From NCBI RefSeq assembly GCF_019880385.1, contig NZ_CP082273.1:1054001-1118000 (forward strand): a DNA stretch of 64,000 bases, written 5' to 3'. Of this stretch, positions 1 to 9,370 are shown piece after piece; position 1 is the first letter of the stretch, and each line of letters opens with the position of its first letter. The translations under genes and the position numbers were made by a program. Under the pieces are notes generated by a model. It ran no database searches. It was not told the DNA's origin and saw only the letters and a list, made by a program, of their open reading frames with translations. This DNA is from Nocardioides coralli (GTDB taxonomy: Bacteria; Actinomycetota; Actinomycetes; Propionibacteriales; Nocardioidaceae).

Positions 1-1217
1 CAGGTGTGGGGCTGCTCGGCGTAGGGCCGGATGTGGTCGTGGTCGCAGCCGTGGGCCTCGGGGTGGAGGCGGCGGGCGGGTCGGGTGCAGTGGGGGAAGA
101 CGCAGGTGAGGTCGCGCAGGGCCACGTGCTCGGTGATGCGGTGGGGGATCTCGTACTGGTCGACGTGGACGTGCTGGTTGAGGTCGATGACGGGCTGGAC
201 CACCAGGTGGGTGTCGGGGTGGCCGCACCAGTCGCGGATCTGGGTGGCGGTGACCGGCTTGCGGGTGGTCTCGCAGCGACCGATCCCGTCGCCGGTGCTG
301 GTGAGGGCGTCGGTGCTGAGGTGGAGGTAGAGCACCGTCTTGCGGACCGGTGTGCGGGTGGGGGCCGGGGGTTTCGTGGCTCGCTGCGCTCGCACCTCAA
401 CCTCCGACCTCGAGCCCCCAGCCTCCGGCGGGGTGAGGTCGAGGGTGAGCTGGCGGCGGGCGAGCTCGCCGACCGCGAGGGCGCGGCGCTGGTCCAGGGT
501 CGCCTCGGAGCCGAGGTCGGCCAGCTGGGTGGCCAGCCCACGCACGGCGTCGTCGAGGTCGATCGCGTCGGCCAGGTCGAGCTCGCCGGTGACGTAGGCG
601 GTGCCGTCGAAGGAGACGTGGTTGCGGTCGACGGTGAAGTGCCGCCGGTCGAGGCCGTCGCGGCGGCGTTGTTCGGCCTGGTCGGGCATGAACCGGCCGA
701 TCGCCTCCTCCACGAGCCGGTCCAGGGCCGTGGGGCGGATCTTGTGGGCCACCGGGGCGACGTGTTGGTCGACGAACGTGGCGGCTTCGGGGGTGAGGTC
801 GGCGCCGATGGTGGCGTCGGCGACCCGGCGGGCCTTCCAGGCCGGCAGGTCCCCGGCCACCACCCGTGCCCACAGGCGGGGGAGTCGGTAGCGGAGCTCG
901 ACGGCCTGGCCGAGGTAGTGCTTGCCGGCCTCGGTGGAGAGGCCGAGGGCGGCGGCGTACTCGGCGACGCTGAACTCTGCCACCAGGGGGGCGCCGGGGC
1001 CGGCGATCGGGATCACGCCTTCCAGGCCGGAGCGGAAGGTGTAGGTCTCGGCGTCCTGCACGCTCTCGGCGGGGTGGATGATCGCCCACTGCACCGCGAG
1101 CTGGAGCTTGCGGGCCTCGGCGCGGTCCGCGGCCGCGGTCTCGGCCCGCGCCGCCGCCAGCACCCCCGCAGCGTCATCCGGCAGGGTGCCGGGCTGCTCG
1201 GAGGTGGTGATCGCCAT
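1..1217 (-). CDS. DUF222/HNH endonuclease family protein (C-terminus beyond window)
   Basis: About 405 codons are visible from ATG at 1217; no stop is reached before the left edge, so the gene is partial. An N-terminal helical DUF222 region (typical line: YRLPRLWARVVAGDLPAWKA) leads to an HNH nuclease start, CVFPHC...HGCDHDHI, near residue 380. Such genes are numerous in Nocardioidaceae and resemble free-standing homing or mobile nucleases; cellular role unknown. Oddity: residues about 269-285 are encoded by a copy of a palindromic intergenic repeat (364-410) that stays in frame and adds the peptide SRSEVEVRAQRATKPP between the DUF222 part and the HNH part. A paralogue lies at 46105-47511. 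Confidence 0.85.
   Translation of the reverse strand, partial: MAITTSEQPGTLPDDAAGVLAAARAETAAADRAEARKLQLAVQWAIIHPAESVQDAETYTFRSGLEGVIPIAGPGAPLVAEFSVAEYAAALGLSTEAGKHYLGQAVELRYRLPRLWARVVAGDLPAWKARRVADATIGADLTPEAATFVDQHVAPVAHKIRPTALDRLVEEAIGRFMPDQAEQRRRDGLDRRHFTVDRNHVSFDGTAYVTGELDLADAIDLDDAVRGLATQLADLGSEATLDQRRALAVGELARRQLTLDLTPPEAGGSRSEVEVRAQRATKPPAPTRTPVRKTVLYLHLSTDALTSTGDGIGRCETTRKPVTATQIRDWCGHPDTHLVVQPVIDLNQHVHVDQYEIPHRITEHVALRDLTCVFPHCTRPARRLHPEAHGCDHDHIRPYAEQPHT
364..410. repeat. REP-like repeat copy A, inside a coding sequence
   Basis: A roughly 46-bp element, almost the same as 1411-1457 (about 43 matching positions plus a one-base indel). It lies within the DUF222/HNH gene and is translated without a stop or frame change. 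Confidence 0.75.
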
Positions 1218-1287
1218 GACCCCTACTCAAGCACTCACCACTGACACCAACCCCCGTGGTTGAGCGGTTCTCCACACCCCGGACCAG

Positions 1288-1368
1288 GGTCTCGACAGGC
1301 TCGACCTCCGTGGGGTCGAGACGGTGTGAACGCCACGGAACTACACGCTGGTCGAGCCTGTCGAGACC
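1288..1368. repeat. 19-bp perfect inverted repeat pair
   Basis: GGTCTCGACAGGCTCGACC at 1288-1306 and its exact reverse complement at 1350-1368, separated by 43 bp. Each arm is itself partly palindromic. From memory, this motif recurs between genes in Nocardioides-like genomes. Confidence 0.8.
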
Positions 1369-1410
1369 ACCTCGACCGACGTGGCGTGGGGTCGAGGTGG
1401 CGTCGTACGC

Positions 1411-1457
1411 GCCGGGGGTTTCGAGGCTCGCTGGCGCTCGCACCTCAACCACCGGCC
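1411..1457. repeat. REP-like repeat copy B, intergenic
   Basis: Contains TTTCGAGGCTCGCTGGCGCT followed by CGCACCTCAACCACCGG; partner of the coding copy at 364-410. Confidence 0.75.
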
Positions 1458-1606
1458 GCGTCCCACTTGTGCCTCGACCGGCGCGGCGCGCGACAACACG
1501 TGCCAGCGCCCACGGCGTTCCTTCGGCACTTGTCGCCGTCGAGGGTGTCCAATGGGCCGCACTACCTTGTGGTGCCTCGGGCCCACACGAAGTGCCAGGA
1601 GGGGTC

Positions 1607-3031
1607 ATGTCAATGTTCAAGTGGGACGTCGTCGATCCGGCGCCCGGTGAGTCCGTAGCACCGCACCAGCGGCTGCCGTGGGGCAAGACGGTGGGCCTGG
1701 GCGCGCAGCACGTCGTGGCCATGTTCGGCGCCACCTTCGTGTTCCCGATCGTCATGGGGCTCGACCCCAACCTCGCCATCATGTTCTCGGGCATCTGCAC
1801 GATCCTGTTCCTGCTGATCTGCAGCAACAAGGTGCCGAGCTACCTCGGCACCAGTGCCTCGTTCGTCGCCAGCGTGGCGGCGATCCGGGGGCTCGGCGGC
1901 GACTCCGCCGACGTCACCGGCGCGATCCTGCTGGGTGGCCTGGTGCTGGCCCTCGTCGGCGTCCTGGTCCACTTCTCCGGCGCTGGCATGATTCACCGGA
2001 TCCTGCCCCCGGCGGTGACCGGTGCGGTCGTCATGCTGATCGGCTTCAACCTGGCCCCCGTCGTGGCGCAGATCTACTGGCCGCAGGACCAGTGGATCGC
2101 CCTGATCACGGCCACGTTCATGGTCGTCGCCGCGGTCATGCTCCCCGGCTTCTGGTCCCGCATCGCGGTGTTCCTCGCCCTCATCTTCGGCTACCTGCTG
2201 TCCTGGGTCGCCGACGGGCTCCTCGGCCCCATCACCTCCGTCCTGCCGACCAGCAACGGCGAGGCCGTCGAGCACGACCGCGTCAGCTGGGCCGGTGTCC
2301 AGGCCGCAGACTGGATCGGGCTCCCGAGCGGCACCCTCGCCGACGGCGTGTCCGCCGTCCACGGGCCCTCCTTCTCGCTGACCTTCTTCCTGCTCGTGCT
2401 CCCGGGCGTGATCGCGCTCGTGGCCGAGAACACCGGTCACGTCAAGGCGGTCGCGGAGATGACCGGCGAGGACCTCGACCCCTACATGGGGCGGGCCATC
2501 GGTGCCGACGGCCTGGCGACCGCGCTCGCCTCGTCGTTCGGCGGCTCGCCGACCACGACGTACGCCGAGAACATCGGCGTCATGGGCGCGACGCGCGTCT
2601 ACTCCACCGCCGCCTACTACGTCGCCGCGGCCGTGGCGATCCTGCTGGGCCTGTGCCCCAAGTTCGGTGCCATCGTCAACGCGACGCCGGGCGGGGTGCT
2701 CGGCGGGATCACGCTGGTGCTCTACGGCATGATCGGACTCGTGGGCGCCAAGATCTGGGTCGAGAACAGGGTCGACTTCGGCAACCCCGTCAACATGGTC
2801 GGCCTGGCCGCCGGCATCATCGCGGGCGTCGGCAACGTGAGCCTGCAGATCACCGACGACTTCGAGCTGACCGGCATCGCCCTCGGCACGATCCTCGTCA
2901 TCGTCTACTTCCACCTGGTCAAGGGCCGCACCGGTACGGGCGTCGGCGCAGTGACGCGCAACCTGAGCCACCCCGACTACGACGAGGGTGTCGACGACGT
3001 GGCCTCGAAGGGGGACCCCGACACCCGATGA
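1607..3031 (+). CDS. NCS2 uracil/xanthine permease
   Basis: Membrane symporter importing a nucleobase (uracil or xanthine). ATG at 1607 is chosen because AGGAGGGG (1597-1604) precedes it; 474 aa. The start QHVVAMFGATFVFPIVMGL and the family signature SPTTTYAENIGVMG (about residue 315) are typical of NCS2, and about a dozen hydrophobic segments follow. Its stop overlaps the start of the Mo-hydroxylase FAD subunit (ATGA at 3028), so it heads that operon and probably supplies its substrate. Substrate identity (uracil versus xanthine) cannot be read by eye. Confidence 0.92.
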   Translation: MSMFKWDVVDPAPGESVAPHQRLPWGKTVGLGAQHVVAMFGATFVFPIVMGLDPNLAIMFSGICTILFLLICSNKVPSYLGTSASFVASVAAIRGLGGDSADVTGAILLGGLVLALVGVLVHFSGAGMIHRILPPAVTGAVVMLIGFNLAPVVAQIYWPQDQWIALITATFMVVAAVMLPGFWSRIAVFLALIFGYLLSWVADGLLGPITSVLPTSNGEAVEHDRVSWAGVQAADWIGLPSGTLADGVSAVHGPSFSLTFFLLVLPGVIALVAENTGHVKAVAEMTGEDLDPYMGRAIGADGLATALASSFGGSPTTTYAENIGVMGATRVYSTAAYYVAAAVAILLGLCPKFGAIVNATPGGVLGGITLVLYGMIGLVGAKIWVENRVDFGNPVNMVGLAAGIIAGVGNVSLQITDDFELTGIALGTILVIVYFHLVKGRTGTGVGAVTRNLSHPDYDEGVDDVASKGDPDTR

Positions 3032-3864
3032 AGCCAGCACCGTTCCGCTACCGCCGTCCGGGGAGCCTCGAGGAGGCGCTCGAGGCCCTGGCGGCGGAGC
3101 CGGGAGCCAAGGTGCTGGCCGGGGGCCAGAGCCTGGTCCCCCTGCTCAACATGCGGTTGGCGGCGCCACCGGCGCTGGTGGACATCAACGGGCTCCCCGA
3201 CCTCGACCACGTCACGGTCTCCGACGACGGGGTCAGGGTCGGGGCGCTCGCCCGCCACGCCGACGTCCTCGCGCACGAGGGCGCCCGCGAGGCGCAGCCG
3301 CTGCTGGCCCGGGCGCTCTCCCACGTGGCGCACGCGACCATCCGCAACCGCGGCACCACGGTGGGCTCGATCGTGCACGCCGACGCCGCGGCCGAGATGC
3401 CGACGGTGCTGGCGGTCCTCGACGGTTCCGTCACGGTCGCGTCCGTGCGGGGCACACGCACCATCCCGGCCGCCGAGCTGTTCGCGGGACCCCTCGAGTC
3501 GACCCTGGCGGCCGACGAGGTCGCCACCGAGGCGTTCTTCCCGGCCCGTCGACCGGGGGAGGGTTCGGGCTTCGCCGAGATCGCCCGGCGTCACGGTGAC
3601 TACGCCCTGGTCGGCGTCGCCGGCGTCGTACGTCGGGAGGGTGACCGGCTCGCCGAGGCGCGGCTGGGCTACCTCTCGGTCGACGACGTGCCCACCGTGG
3701 TCGACGTGACGGGTCTCGAGCCGGACGCCGCGGCCGACCGGGCGCTCGAGGTGCTCGAGCCCGAGGCCGACATCCATGCCACCGCCGCCTACCGCGCCCA
3801 GCTGGTGCGGGTCCTGACCCGGCGGGTGCTGGCGGCCGCCACCGACGACGCGGGACAGCCATGA
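3028..3864 (+). CDS. Molybdenum hydroxylase FAD-binding subunit (CoxM/XdhB type)
   Basis: 278 aa. Medium subunit of a xanthine-dehydrogenase-family hydroxylase, carrying FAD that passes electrons from the iron-sulfur centres to the acceptor. FAD-contact motifs are visible: AGGQSLVPLLNMR (about 30-42) and TIRNRGTTVGSIVHADAAAE (about 109-128), followed by a CO-dehydrogenase flavoprotein C-terminal domain. It overlaps the permease stop and the 2Fe-2S subunit start by 4 nt each. Subunit order here is FAD, Fe-S, Mo. Confidence 0.93.
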   Translation: MKPAPFRYRRPGSLEEALEALAAEPGAKVLAGGQSLVPLLNMRLAAPPALVDINGLPDLDHVTVSDDGVRVGALARHADVLAHEGAREAQPLLARALSHVAHATIRNRGTTVGSIVHADAAAEMPTVLAVLDGSVTVASVRGTRTIPAAELFAGPLESTLAADEVATEAFFPARRPGEGSGFAEIARRHGDYALVGVAGVVRREGDRLAEARLGYLSVDDVPTVVDVTGLEPDAAADRALEVLEPEADIHATAAYRAQLVRVLTRRVLAAATDDAGQP

Positions 3865-4355
3865 CCGAAGAGCTCCACGACCTCCGACTGATCGTCAACG
3901 GCGCCACCCACGCGGTGCGCGTGCCGGCCCGTCGGCTGCTCTCCGACGCGCTGCGTCACGACTGCGGCCTCACCGGCACCCACGTCGGGTGCGAGCACGG
4001 CGTGTGCGGTGCCTGCACCGTGCTGCTCGACGGCCGGGCGGTCCGCTCGTGCCTGGTGTTCGCCGTCTCCGCGGAGGGCGCCGACATCACCACGGTCGAG
4101 GGCCTGACCCGTGACGACGGCACGCTCGGTCCGGTCCAGCAGGCCTTCGCCGACTGCCACGGGCTGCAGTGCGGTTTCTGCACGCCCGGGTTCCTCACCA
4201 CCATCACTGCCGGTCTGCGTGACAACCCCGATCCCTCCGAGGAGGAGGCCCGCGACATGATCGCCGGCAACCTGTGCCGCTGCACCGGTTACCAGAACAT
4301 CGTGGCGGCCGTCCGCCGCGCCGCCGAGCTGGCCGCCGACGAGGAGCCCGCGTGA
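3861..4355 (+). CDS. Molybdenum hydroxylase 2Fe-2S subunit (CoxS/XdhC-like small subunit)
   Basis: 164 aa electron-transfer subunit with two [2Fe-2S] clusters. The plant-ferredoxin-type N-terminal cluster motif is GCEHGVCGACTVLLDG (about residues 43-58); the C-terminal helical cluster shows CGFCTPG and CRCTGY (about 101-140). Length is normal for the family. It is coupled to both neighbours by ATGA/GTGA overlaps. Confidence 0.95.
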   Translation: MTEELHDLRLIVNGATHAVRVPARRLLSDALRHDCGLTGTHVGCEHGVCGACTVLLDGRAVRSCLVFAVSAEGADITTVEGLTRDDGTLGPVQQAFADCHGLQCGFCTPGFLTTITAGLRDNPDPSEEEARDMIAGNLCRCTGYQNIVAAVRRAAELAADEEPA

Positions 4356-6745
4356 CCACCAAGCTCTTCGGCAGCAAGGTCCCCCGGGTCGAGGACCAGC
4401 GGCTGCTGCGTGGCCAGGGCCGCTACGCCGACGACGTCCTGGTCGGCCAGCGGGTGCTCCACGCCGCGGTGCTGCGCTCCCCGCACGCCCACGCCCGCAT
4501 CCTCGACATCGACGTCGGCGACGTGCTCGAGGTCGACGGCGTGCACGCCGTGTGGACCCACGAGGACCTGCAGGGCGCGATGGCCGAGCCGCTCCCGCTC
4601 CTGATCCCCCACCCGACGCTCACCCACGGCCGCACCCAGTACGCCCTGGCCCGCGACGAGGTCAACTACGTCGGCGAGGCCGTCGCGTTCGTCGTGGCCG
4701 AGGACCGCTACGTCGCCGAGGACGCGGTGACCCGGATCCGGGTCGACTACGAGGTCCTCGAGCCCGTCGTCGGCGTGGAGGCCGCCCGCGCGGCGCAGAA
4801 GGCGGTCCACGACGACGTCCCCGACAACGTCGCGGCCCGGATGGAGCAGGAGAACGGCGACGCGCGCGCCGCGATCGCGGACGCACCCCACACGCTCTCG
4901 CTCGACCTCACCATCGAGCGCTCGGCCTGCCAGCCCCTGGAGGGGCGCGGCGTCGTCGCCCGCTGGGACCCCGACCTGGGCCGGATGACGGTGTGGTCCT
5001 CGACGCAGACCTCCACCGGCGTACGCGGTTGCGTGGCCGCCAAGCTGGGCCTCGACCTGGGCCAGGTCGACGTCATCACGCCCGACGTCGGCGGCGGCTT
5101 CGGGGTCAAGATCAACCACCCGTGGCCGGAGGAGCTGCTGGTGCCCCTCGCTGCGCGGACCCTCGGCGTCCCGGTGCGCTTCACCGAGGACCGGCGCGAG
5201 CACTTCATCTCCTCCGCGCACGAGCGGGGCCAGGTCCACCACGTCGAGGTGGGCTTCGACGACGAGGGGCGGATCCTCGGCCTCGACGTGGAGTTCTGGC
5301 ACGACCACGGCGCCTACATCCCCTACGGCCTGATCGTCCCGATCATCACCTCGACCCAGCTGCTGGGCCCCTACAAGCCGCAGAGCTACCGGGTGCGGTT
5401 CGAGAGCCTCTACACCAACACCGTGATGGTGACGCCCTACCGCGGGGCGGGCCGGCCGCAGGGCTGCTTCGTCATGGAGCGGACGATGGACGCGATCGCC
5501 GCCGCCCTGGGGCGCGACCGCACCGAGGTCCGTGCCGCCAACTTCATCCAGCCCGACGAGTTCCCCTTCGACCAGGGCCTGGTCTTCCAGGACGGGCGCG
5601 AGCTCGAGTACGACTCCGGCGACTACCCCGCCCTGCTCGACCGGCTCAAGGACCTCGTCGGGTGGGAGGAGTTCCCGGCCTTCCGCGAGGAGATGGCGGC
5701 GCAGGGACGGCGCGTCGGCATCGGCCTCGCCTGCTACGTGGAGGGGACCGGTGTCGGCCCCTACGAGGGTGCCCACGTCCACATCGAGACCTCCGGGAAG
5801 GTGAAGGTCGCCACCGGCCTGACCAGCCAGGGCCAGGGCCACCAGACGGCGTTCGCGCAGATCGTGGCCGACGAGCTGGGCGTGCCGTTCGAGCAGGTCG
5901 AGGTCACCACCGGCGACACGCGCCGGATGCCGTACGCCGTGGGGACCTTCGCCTCGCGCGCGGCGGTGATGAGCGGCTCGGCGATCCACCTGGCCGCCCA
6001 GCGCGCCAAGGAGAAGGCGCTCCGCATCGCGGCGGACGCGCTCGAGGCCGACGAGGCCGACCTCGAGCTGGTCGACGGCACGGTCCGGGTCCGCGGCACC
6101 GAGACCGGCATCGACCTCGGCACGGTGGCGGTGCTGTCCAACCCGTTGCGCTACGCCTTCGACGAGGCCTCCAAGGCCGCGACCCAGTTCTCCGTCGGTG
6201 ATCCCGGCAAGCCGCCTGTCGCGGAGGACGACGAGCCGGGCCTGGAGGGCAAGGACTTCTACTCCCCGGAGCGGTCGACCTATGCGAGCGGGATGCACGC
6301 GGTGATCGTGGAGACCGACCCCGAGACCGCGGAGATCAGGATCCTCAAGTACGCCGTGGTCCACGACTGCGGCCACCTCATCAACCCGATGATCGTCGAG
6401 GGCCAGATCCACGGGGGGGTGGCGCAGGGGGTCGGCGGTGCGCTCTACGAGCGGATGGCCTACGACGAGTCGGGCCAGCTGCTCAACGCCTCCTTCATGG
6501 ACTTCCTCATGCCCTACGTCACCGAGGTGCCGGCCGGCATCGACATCGACCACCTCGAGACGCCCTCCCCGCTCAACCCGCTCGGCATCAAGGGCGCCGG
6601 CGAGGCCGGGGTGATCCCGTCCGCGGCGGTCTTCGCGGCGGCGATCGAGGACGCCGAGGGGATCCCGATCACCGCGATGCCGATCTCGCCCTCGGAGCTC
6701 TTCGACCTACGGACCCAGCGACAGACGCAGCAGGAGACGACATGA
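4352..6745 (+). CDS. Molybdenum hydroxylase large (molybdopterin-binding) subunit
   Basis: 797 aa catalytic subunit. GTG at 4352 overlaps the small-subunit stop. Mo-cofactor motifs include GGGFGVK (about 246-252), TPYRGAGRP (about 363-371), GQGHQTAF and the C-terminal KGAGEAG carrying the catalytic Glu (about residue 750). The active-site loop is of the PYRGAGR kind, not the AYXCSFR loop of true form I CO dehydrogenase, so oxidation of an organic substrate, probably an N-heterocycle, is expected. With a nucleobase permease upstream and a barbiturase-family gene in the island, uracil/thymine dehydrogenase is an attractive but unproven assignment; xanthine dehydrogenase is the alternative. Confidence 0.92.
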   Translation: MTTKLFGSKVPRVEDQRLLRGQGRYADDVLVGQRVLHAAVLRSPHAHARILDIDVGDVLEVDGVHAVWTHEDLQGAMAEPLPLLIPHPTLTHGRTQYALARDEVNYVGEAVAFVVAEDRYVAEDAVTRIRVDYEVLEPVVGVEAARAAQKAVHDDVPDNVAARMEQENGDARAAIADAPHTLSLDLTIERSACQPLEGRGVVARWDPDLGRMTVWSSTQTSTGVRGCVAAKLGLDLGQVDVITPDVGGGFGVKINHPWPEELLVPLAARTLGVPVRFTEDRREHFISSAHERGQVHHVEVGFDDEGRILGLDVEFWHDHGAYIPYGLIVPIITSTQLLGPYKPQSYRVRFESLYTNTVMVTPYRGAGRPQGCFVMERTMDAIAAALGRDRTEVRAANFIQPDEFPFDQGLVFQDGRELEYDSGDYPALLDRLKDLVGWEEFPAFREEMAAQGRRVGIGLACYVEGTGVGPYEGAHVHIETSGKVKVATGLTSQGQGHQTAFAQIVADELGVPFEQVEVTTGDTRRMPYAVGTFASRAAVMSGSAIHLAAQRAKEKALRIAADALEADEADLELVDGTVRVRGTETGIDLGTVAVLSNPLRYAFDEASKAATQFSVGDPGKPPVAEDDEPGLEGKDFYSPERSTYASGMHAVIVETDPETAEIRILKYAVVHDCGHLINPMIVEGQIHGGVAQGVGGALYERMAYDESGQLLNASFMDFLMPYVTEVPAGIDIDHLETPSPLNPLGIKGAGEAGVIPSAAVFAAAIEDAEGIPITAMPISPSELFDLRTQRQTQQETT

Positions 6746-7368
6746 AGTTCGCCGGAGAGAACACCCTGCACGCCCCGGTCGAGCAGGCCTGGGACGCCCT
6801 GCTCGACCCGGCGGTGCTGGTGCGCACCATCCCGGGCTGCGAGCGGCTCGAGGCGCTCCCGTCCGAGGCGGGGGAGAACGCCTACGCCATGACCGTCACC
6901 GCGGGCGTCGCCGCCATCCGCGGGACCTACTCGGGGACCTGCGTGCTCTCAGACCTGCAGCCCCACGAGTCGCTCGTGATGAAGCTCGACGGGGCCGGCG
7001 CCCCCGGCACGATCGGGGCCACGGTGCAGGTCAGGTTCCAGCCTTCGGGGGAGTCCACCACGGTGGCGTGGGACGCCGACGCGACCGTCGGCGGGATGAT
7101 CGGTGGCGTCGGGCAGCGGATGCTCAGCTCGGTGTCGAAGCGGATGGCGGGCGAGTTCTTCGGCAACGTCGACGACGTCGTCACCGGCGCCGCGGGCCCT
7201 GGCGCACCCGAGGCCGCGGCGGCCTCCGCCACCACCGAGTCCGCGCCCGGGGTCTTCACCGCCCCGGCCCGTCCGGCGGCGGTGTCCTCGCAGCGCGACT
7301 TCCTCGCCGGGGTCGCCGTCGGCGCCGGCCTGGTGGCCCTCGGGGTGCTGCTCGGACGACGCCGGTGA
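6742..7368 (+). CDS. CoxG-like SRPBCC protein with C-terminal membrane anchor
   Basis: 208 aa. Residues about 1-145 form a CoxG/SRPBCC fold ([20 protein letters not shown], ...PGCERLE); a low-complexity Ala/Pro linker leads to one C-terminal membrane segment (FLAGVAVGAGLVALGVLL) and a basic tail. CoxG homologues accompany Mo-hydroxylases; in CO-oxidising and H2-oxidising systems they are linked to membrane attachment or quinone coupling. It overlaps the large subunit (ATGA) and the amidase (GTGA). Confidence 0.85.
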   Translation: MKFAGENTLHAPVEQAWDALLDPAVLVRTIPGCERLEALPSEAGENAYAMTVTAGVAAIRGTYSGTCVLSDLQPHESLVMKLDGAGAPGTIGATVQVRFQPSGESTTVAWDADATVGGMIGGVGQRMLSSVSKRMAGEFFGNVDDVVTGAAGPGAPEAAAASATTESAPGVFTAPARPAAVSSQRDFLAGVAVGAGLVALGVLLGRRR

Positions 7369-8756
7369 CCCTCACCGTCGACTCGCCGGCGCGCGAGCAG
7401 GCCGACGCCGTACGTCGCCGTGAGATCTCGGCGCGGGAGCTCCTCGAGCTCCACCTGGCCCGCATCGCCGAGCGCAACCCGCAGCTCAACGCGATCGTCT
7501 CCCTCGACGAGGAGCGGGCCCGCGAGGGCGCGACCGCCGCCGACGACCACCTCGCCCGCGGCCACCAGGTCGGCCCGCTCCACGGGCTGCCGATGGCCAT
7601 CAAGGACACCCACGCGGTGGCCGGGTGGCGCACGACGTACGGCTCACCGCTCTTCGCCGACCACGTCCCGGACCGCGACGACCTGGTGGTGGAACGGATC
7701 CGGCGGGCCGGGGCGGTGCTGGTCGGGAGGACCAACGTGCCGGAGTTCGCCGCCGGCAGCCACACGTTCAACCGCGTCTTCGGGACCACCCGCAACCCGG
7801 TCGACCCGGAGCGGTCCGCCGGCGGGTCCAGCGGGGGAGCGGCCGCCGCGCTCGCCAGCGGCATGGTCCCCCTCGCCGACGGCTCCGACATGGGCGGCAG
7901 CCTGCGCAACCCGGCCTCGTTCTGCGGGGTGGTGGGGCTGCGGCCGAGCCTGGGCCGGGTGCCGACGTGGCCTGCTGCCAACCAGTGGGAGACGACCTCG
8001 GTCAGCGGGCCGATGGGGCGCACCGTCGCCGACGTGGCGCTGCTGCTGTCGGTGATGGCGGGCCCCGACCCGCGGGTGCCGTTGGCGCTCTCGCAGCCCG
8101 GCCACGTCTTCGCCCCGCCCGTCGCCGGGACCCTGGCCGGTCTCCGGGTCGGGTGGTCGGTGGACCTCGGCGGCCTGCTCGCCGTCGACGAGCGCGTCGC
8201 CAGCGTCCTGGCGTCGGTCGGGCACCTCCTCGTGGGTGCCGGGGCCCGCGTCTTCGAGGACCACCCCGACCTCTCGCTGGCCGACGACGCCTTCCGCACG
8301 CTGCGGGCCTGGCACTTCCAGGCCAGCTACGGCGAGCTGCTGCATCGTCATCCCGACGACATCAAGCCGTCCCTGGCCGACAACATCCGGGCGGGTGAAC
8401 GCCTCACCGGTGCCGACGTCGCACGCGCCTTCGCCGCCCGCACCACGCTGGGCGAGGTCATGCGGGAGTTCTTCACCCGCTACGACGTGCTCGTGCTCCC
8501 GACCTCGCAGGTGCCGCCGTTCCCGGTCGAGCAGGAGTACCCCACCGAGATCAACGGCCGCCCCATGGAGTCCTACCTCGACTGGATGCGGTCGGCGTAC
8601 GTCGTCACCGTGACCGGGTGCCCAGCCGTGTCGGTCCCGGCCGGCACCACCCCCGAGGGGCTACCGGTGGGCGTGCAGCTGGTCGCGCCGCACGGTCAGG
8701 ACCGGCGGCTGCTCGAGGTCGCCGCGGCCTTCGAGCTGGCCCGCACCGGCGGCTGA
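7365..8756 (+). CDS. Amidase-signature family hydrolase
   Basis: 463 aa, GTG at 7365 overlapping the CoxG-like stop. The Ser-cisSer-Lys triad is visible: Lys in MAIKDTHAVAG (about residue 75), cis-Ser in SAGGSSGGAAAALASG and nucleophile Ser in DMGGSLRNPASF. It cleaves a linear amide or ureide C-N bond. As last gene of the Mo-hydroxylase operon it may act on the ring-opened product, for example ureidomalonate (ureidomalonase role) or a carboxybiuret-type compound; this is inferred from context only. Its 3' end overlaps the convergent gene at 8696-9370 by 61 bp. Confidence 0.88.
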   Translation: MTLTVDSPAREQADAVRRREISARELLELHLARIAERNPQLNAIVSLDEERAREGATAADDHLARGHQVGPLHGLPMAIKDTHAVAGWRTTYGSPLFADHVPDRDDLVVERIRRAGAVLVGRTNVPEFAAGSHTFNRVFGTTRNPVDPERSAGGSSGGAAAALASGMVPLADGSDMGGSLRNPASFCGVVGLRPSLGRVPTWPAANQWETTSVSGPMGRTVADVALLLSVMAGPDPRVPLALSQPGHVFAPPVAGTLAGLRVGWSVDLGGLLAVDERVASVLASVGHLLVGAGARVFEDHPDLSLADDAFRTLRAWHFQASYGELLHRHPDDIKPSLADNIRAGERLTGADVARAFAARTTLGEVMREFFTRYDVLVLPTSQVPPFPVEQEYPTEINGRPMESYLDWMRSAYVVTVTGCPAVSVPAGTTPEGLPVGVQLVAPHGQDRRLLEVAAAFELARTGG

Positions 8757-9370
8757 CCCCCCAGCGCCTCGAGGCCTCGACCCAGCAGCACCAGCCCGAC
8801 CCCAGCGACGGCGACGCCGGCCGCCTCGCCGAGCTTCAGGCTGAACTCGGTGACCAGGAAGACCGCGATCCCCGCCACCCAGCAGGCGACGGGCAGCCAC
8901 CCGGTGGCGCCCGCCCGGCGCAGCCCGATCCCGAGCAGCACCGGTCCGACCAGCAGGCAGGGCAAGGTGAGCAGCAGCACGACGAAGGCGGGGCCGCCGG
9001 CGTCGTCGAGGACCCGGACGGCGACCTCGCGCGGCACCTCGGGCGCGGTCAGTCGCAGGAAGAGCAGGTTGAACGCGCCGCGACCCGCGACGAGCCAGAC
9101 GCCACCGAGGGCGACGAGCGCAGTGCCGACGCGCAACAGCCGGCCGCCCTGCCCGGACGCCTCGACGCGACGCGCGCCGGACAGCGCCGCGAGGACCAGC
9201 AGCATGCCTGCCGCGAGCAGCAGGGCGGTCGCCGCGCCCTCCGCGGTCGGCGATGCCGCCACCGCGTCGTACCGGGCACCGGTCGTCGTGCCCATGTCGG
9301 GCAGGGCCGCCTGCCCAGCGGTCCAGCAGCCAGCAGCTGCCGCGAACAGGGCCGTGGTCGTTCCGCGCAT
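8696..9370 (-). CDS. Hypothetical multi-pass membrane protein
   Basis: 224 aa from ATG at 9370, preceded by GGGAGGGG. Five or six hydrophobic stretches are visible, for example ALFAAAAGCWTAGQAAL, TALLLAAGMLLVLAALS and FVVLLLTLPCLLVGPVLLGI. I do not recognise a family. It is convergent with and overlaps the amidase, and divergent from the histidine kinase. Confidence 0.65.
   Translation of the reverse strand: MRGTTTALFAAAAGCWTAGQAALPDMGTTTGARYDAVAASPTAEGAATALLLAAGMLLVLAALSGARRVEASGQGGRLLRVGTALVALGGVWLVAGRGAFNLLFLRLTAPEVPREVAVRVLDDAGGPAFVVLLLTLPCLLVGPVLLGIGLRRAGATGWLPVACWVAGIAVFLVTEFSLKLGEAAGVAVAGVGLVLLGRGLEALGGQPPVRASSKAAATSSSRRS

Larger units (their letters stand above)
1218..1606. other. 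Repeat-rich intergenic region
   Basis: No credible gene. The stretch holds a 19-bp inverted repeat (1288-1306 with 1350-1368), a second REP-like copy (1411-1457) and related short palindromes such as GTGGTTGAGCGG at 1257. It separates the divergent HNH and permease genes; the permease ribosome-binding site is at 1597-1604. Confidence 0.7.

Noticed and set aside
1256..1606. N-terminal extension of the NCS2 permease (frame is open from 1256)
   Set aside because: The extension is translated repeat sequence; a strong Shine-Dalgarno at 1597-1604 places the start at 1607, where the family N-terminus begins.
4352..6745. Form I CO dehydrogenase large subunit
   Set aside because: Gene order fits, but the active-site loop is PYRGAGR rather than AYXCSFR, so CO oxidation is not supported.
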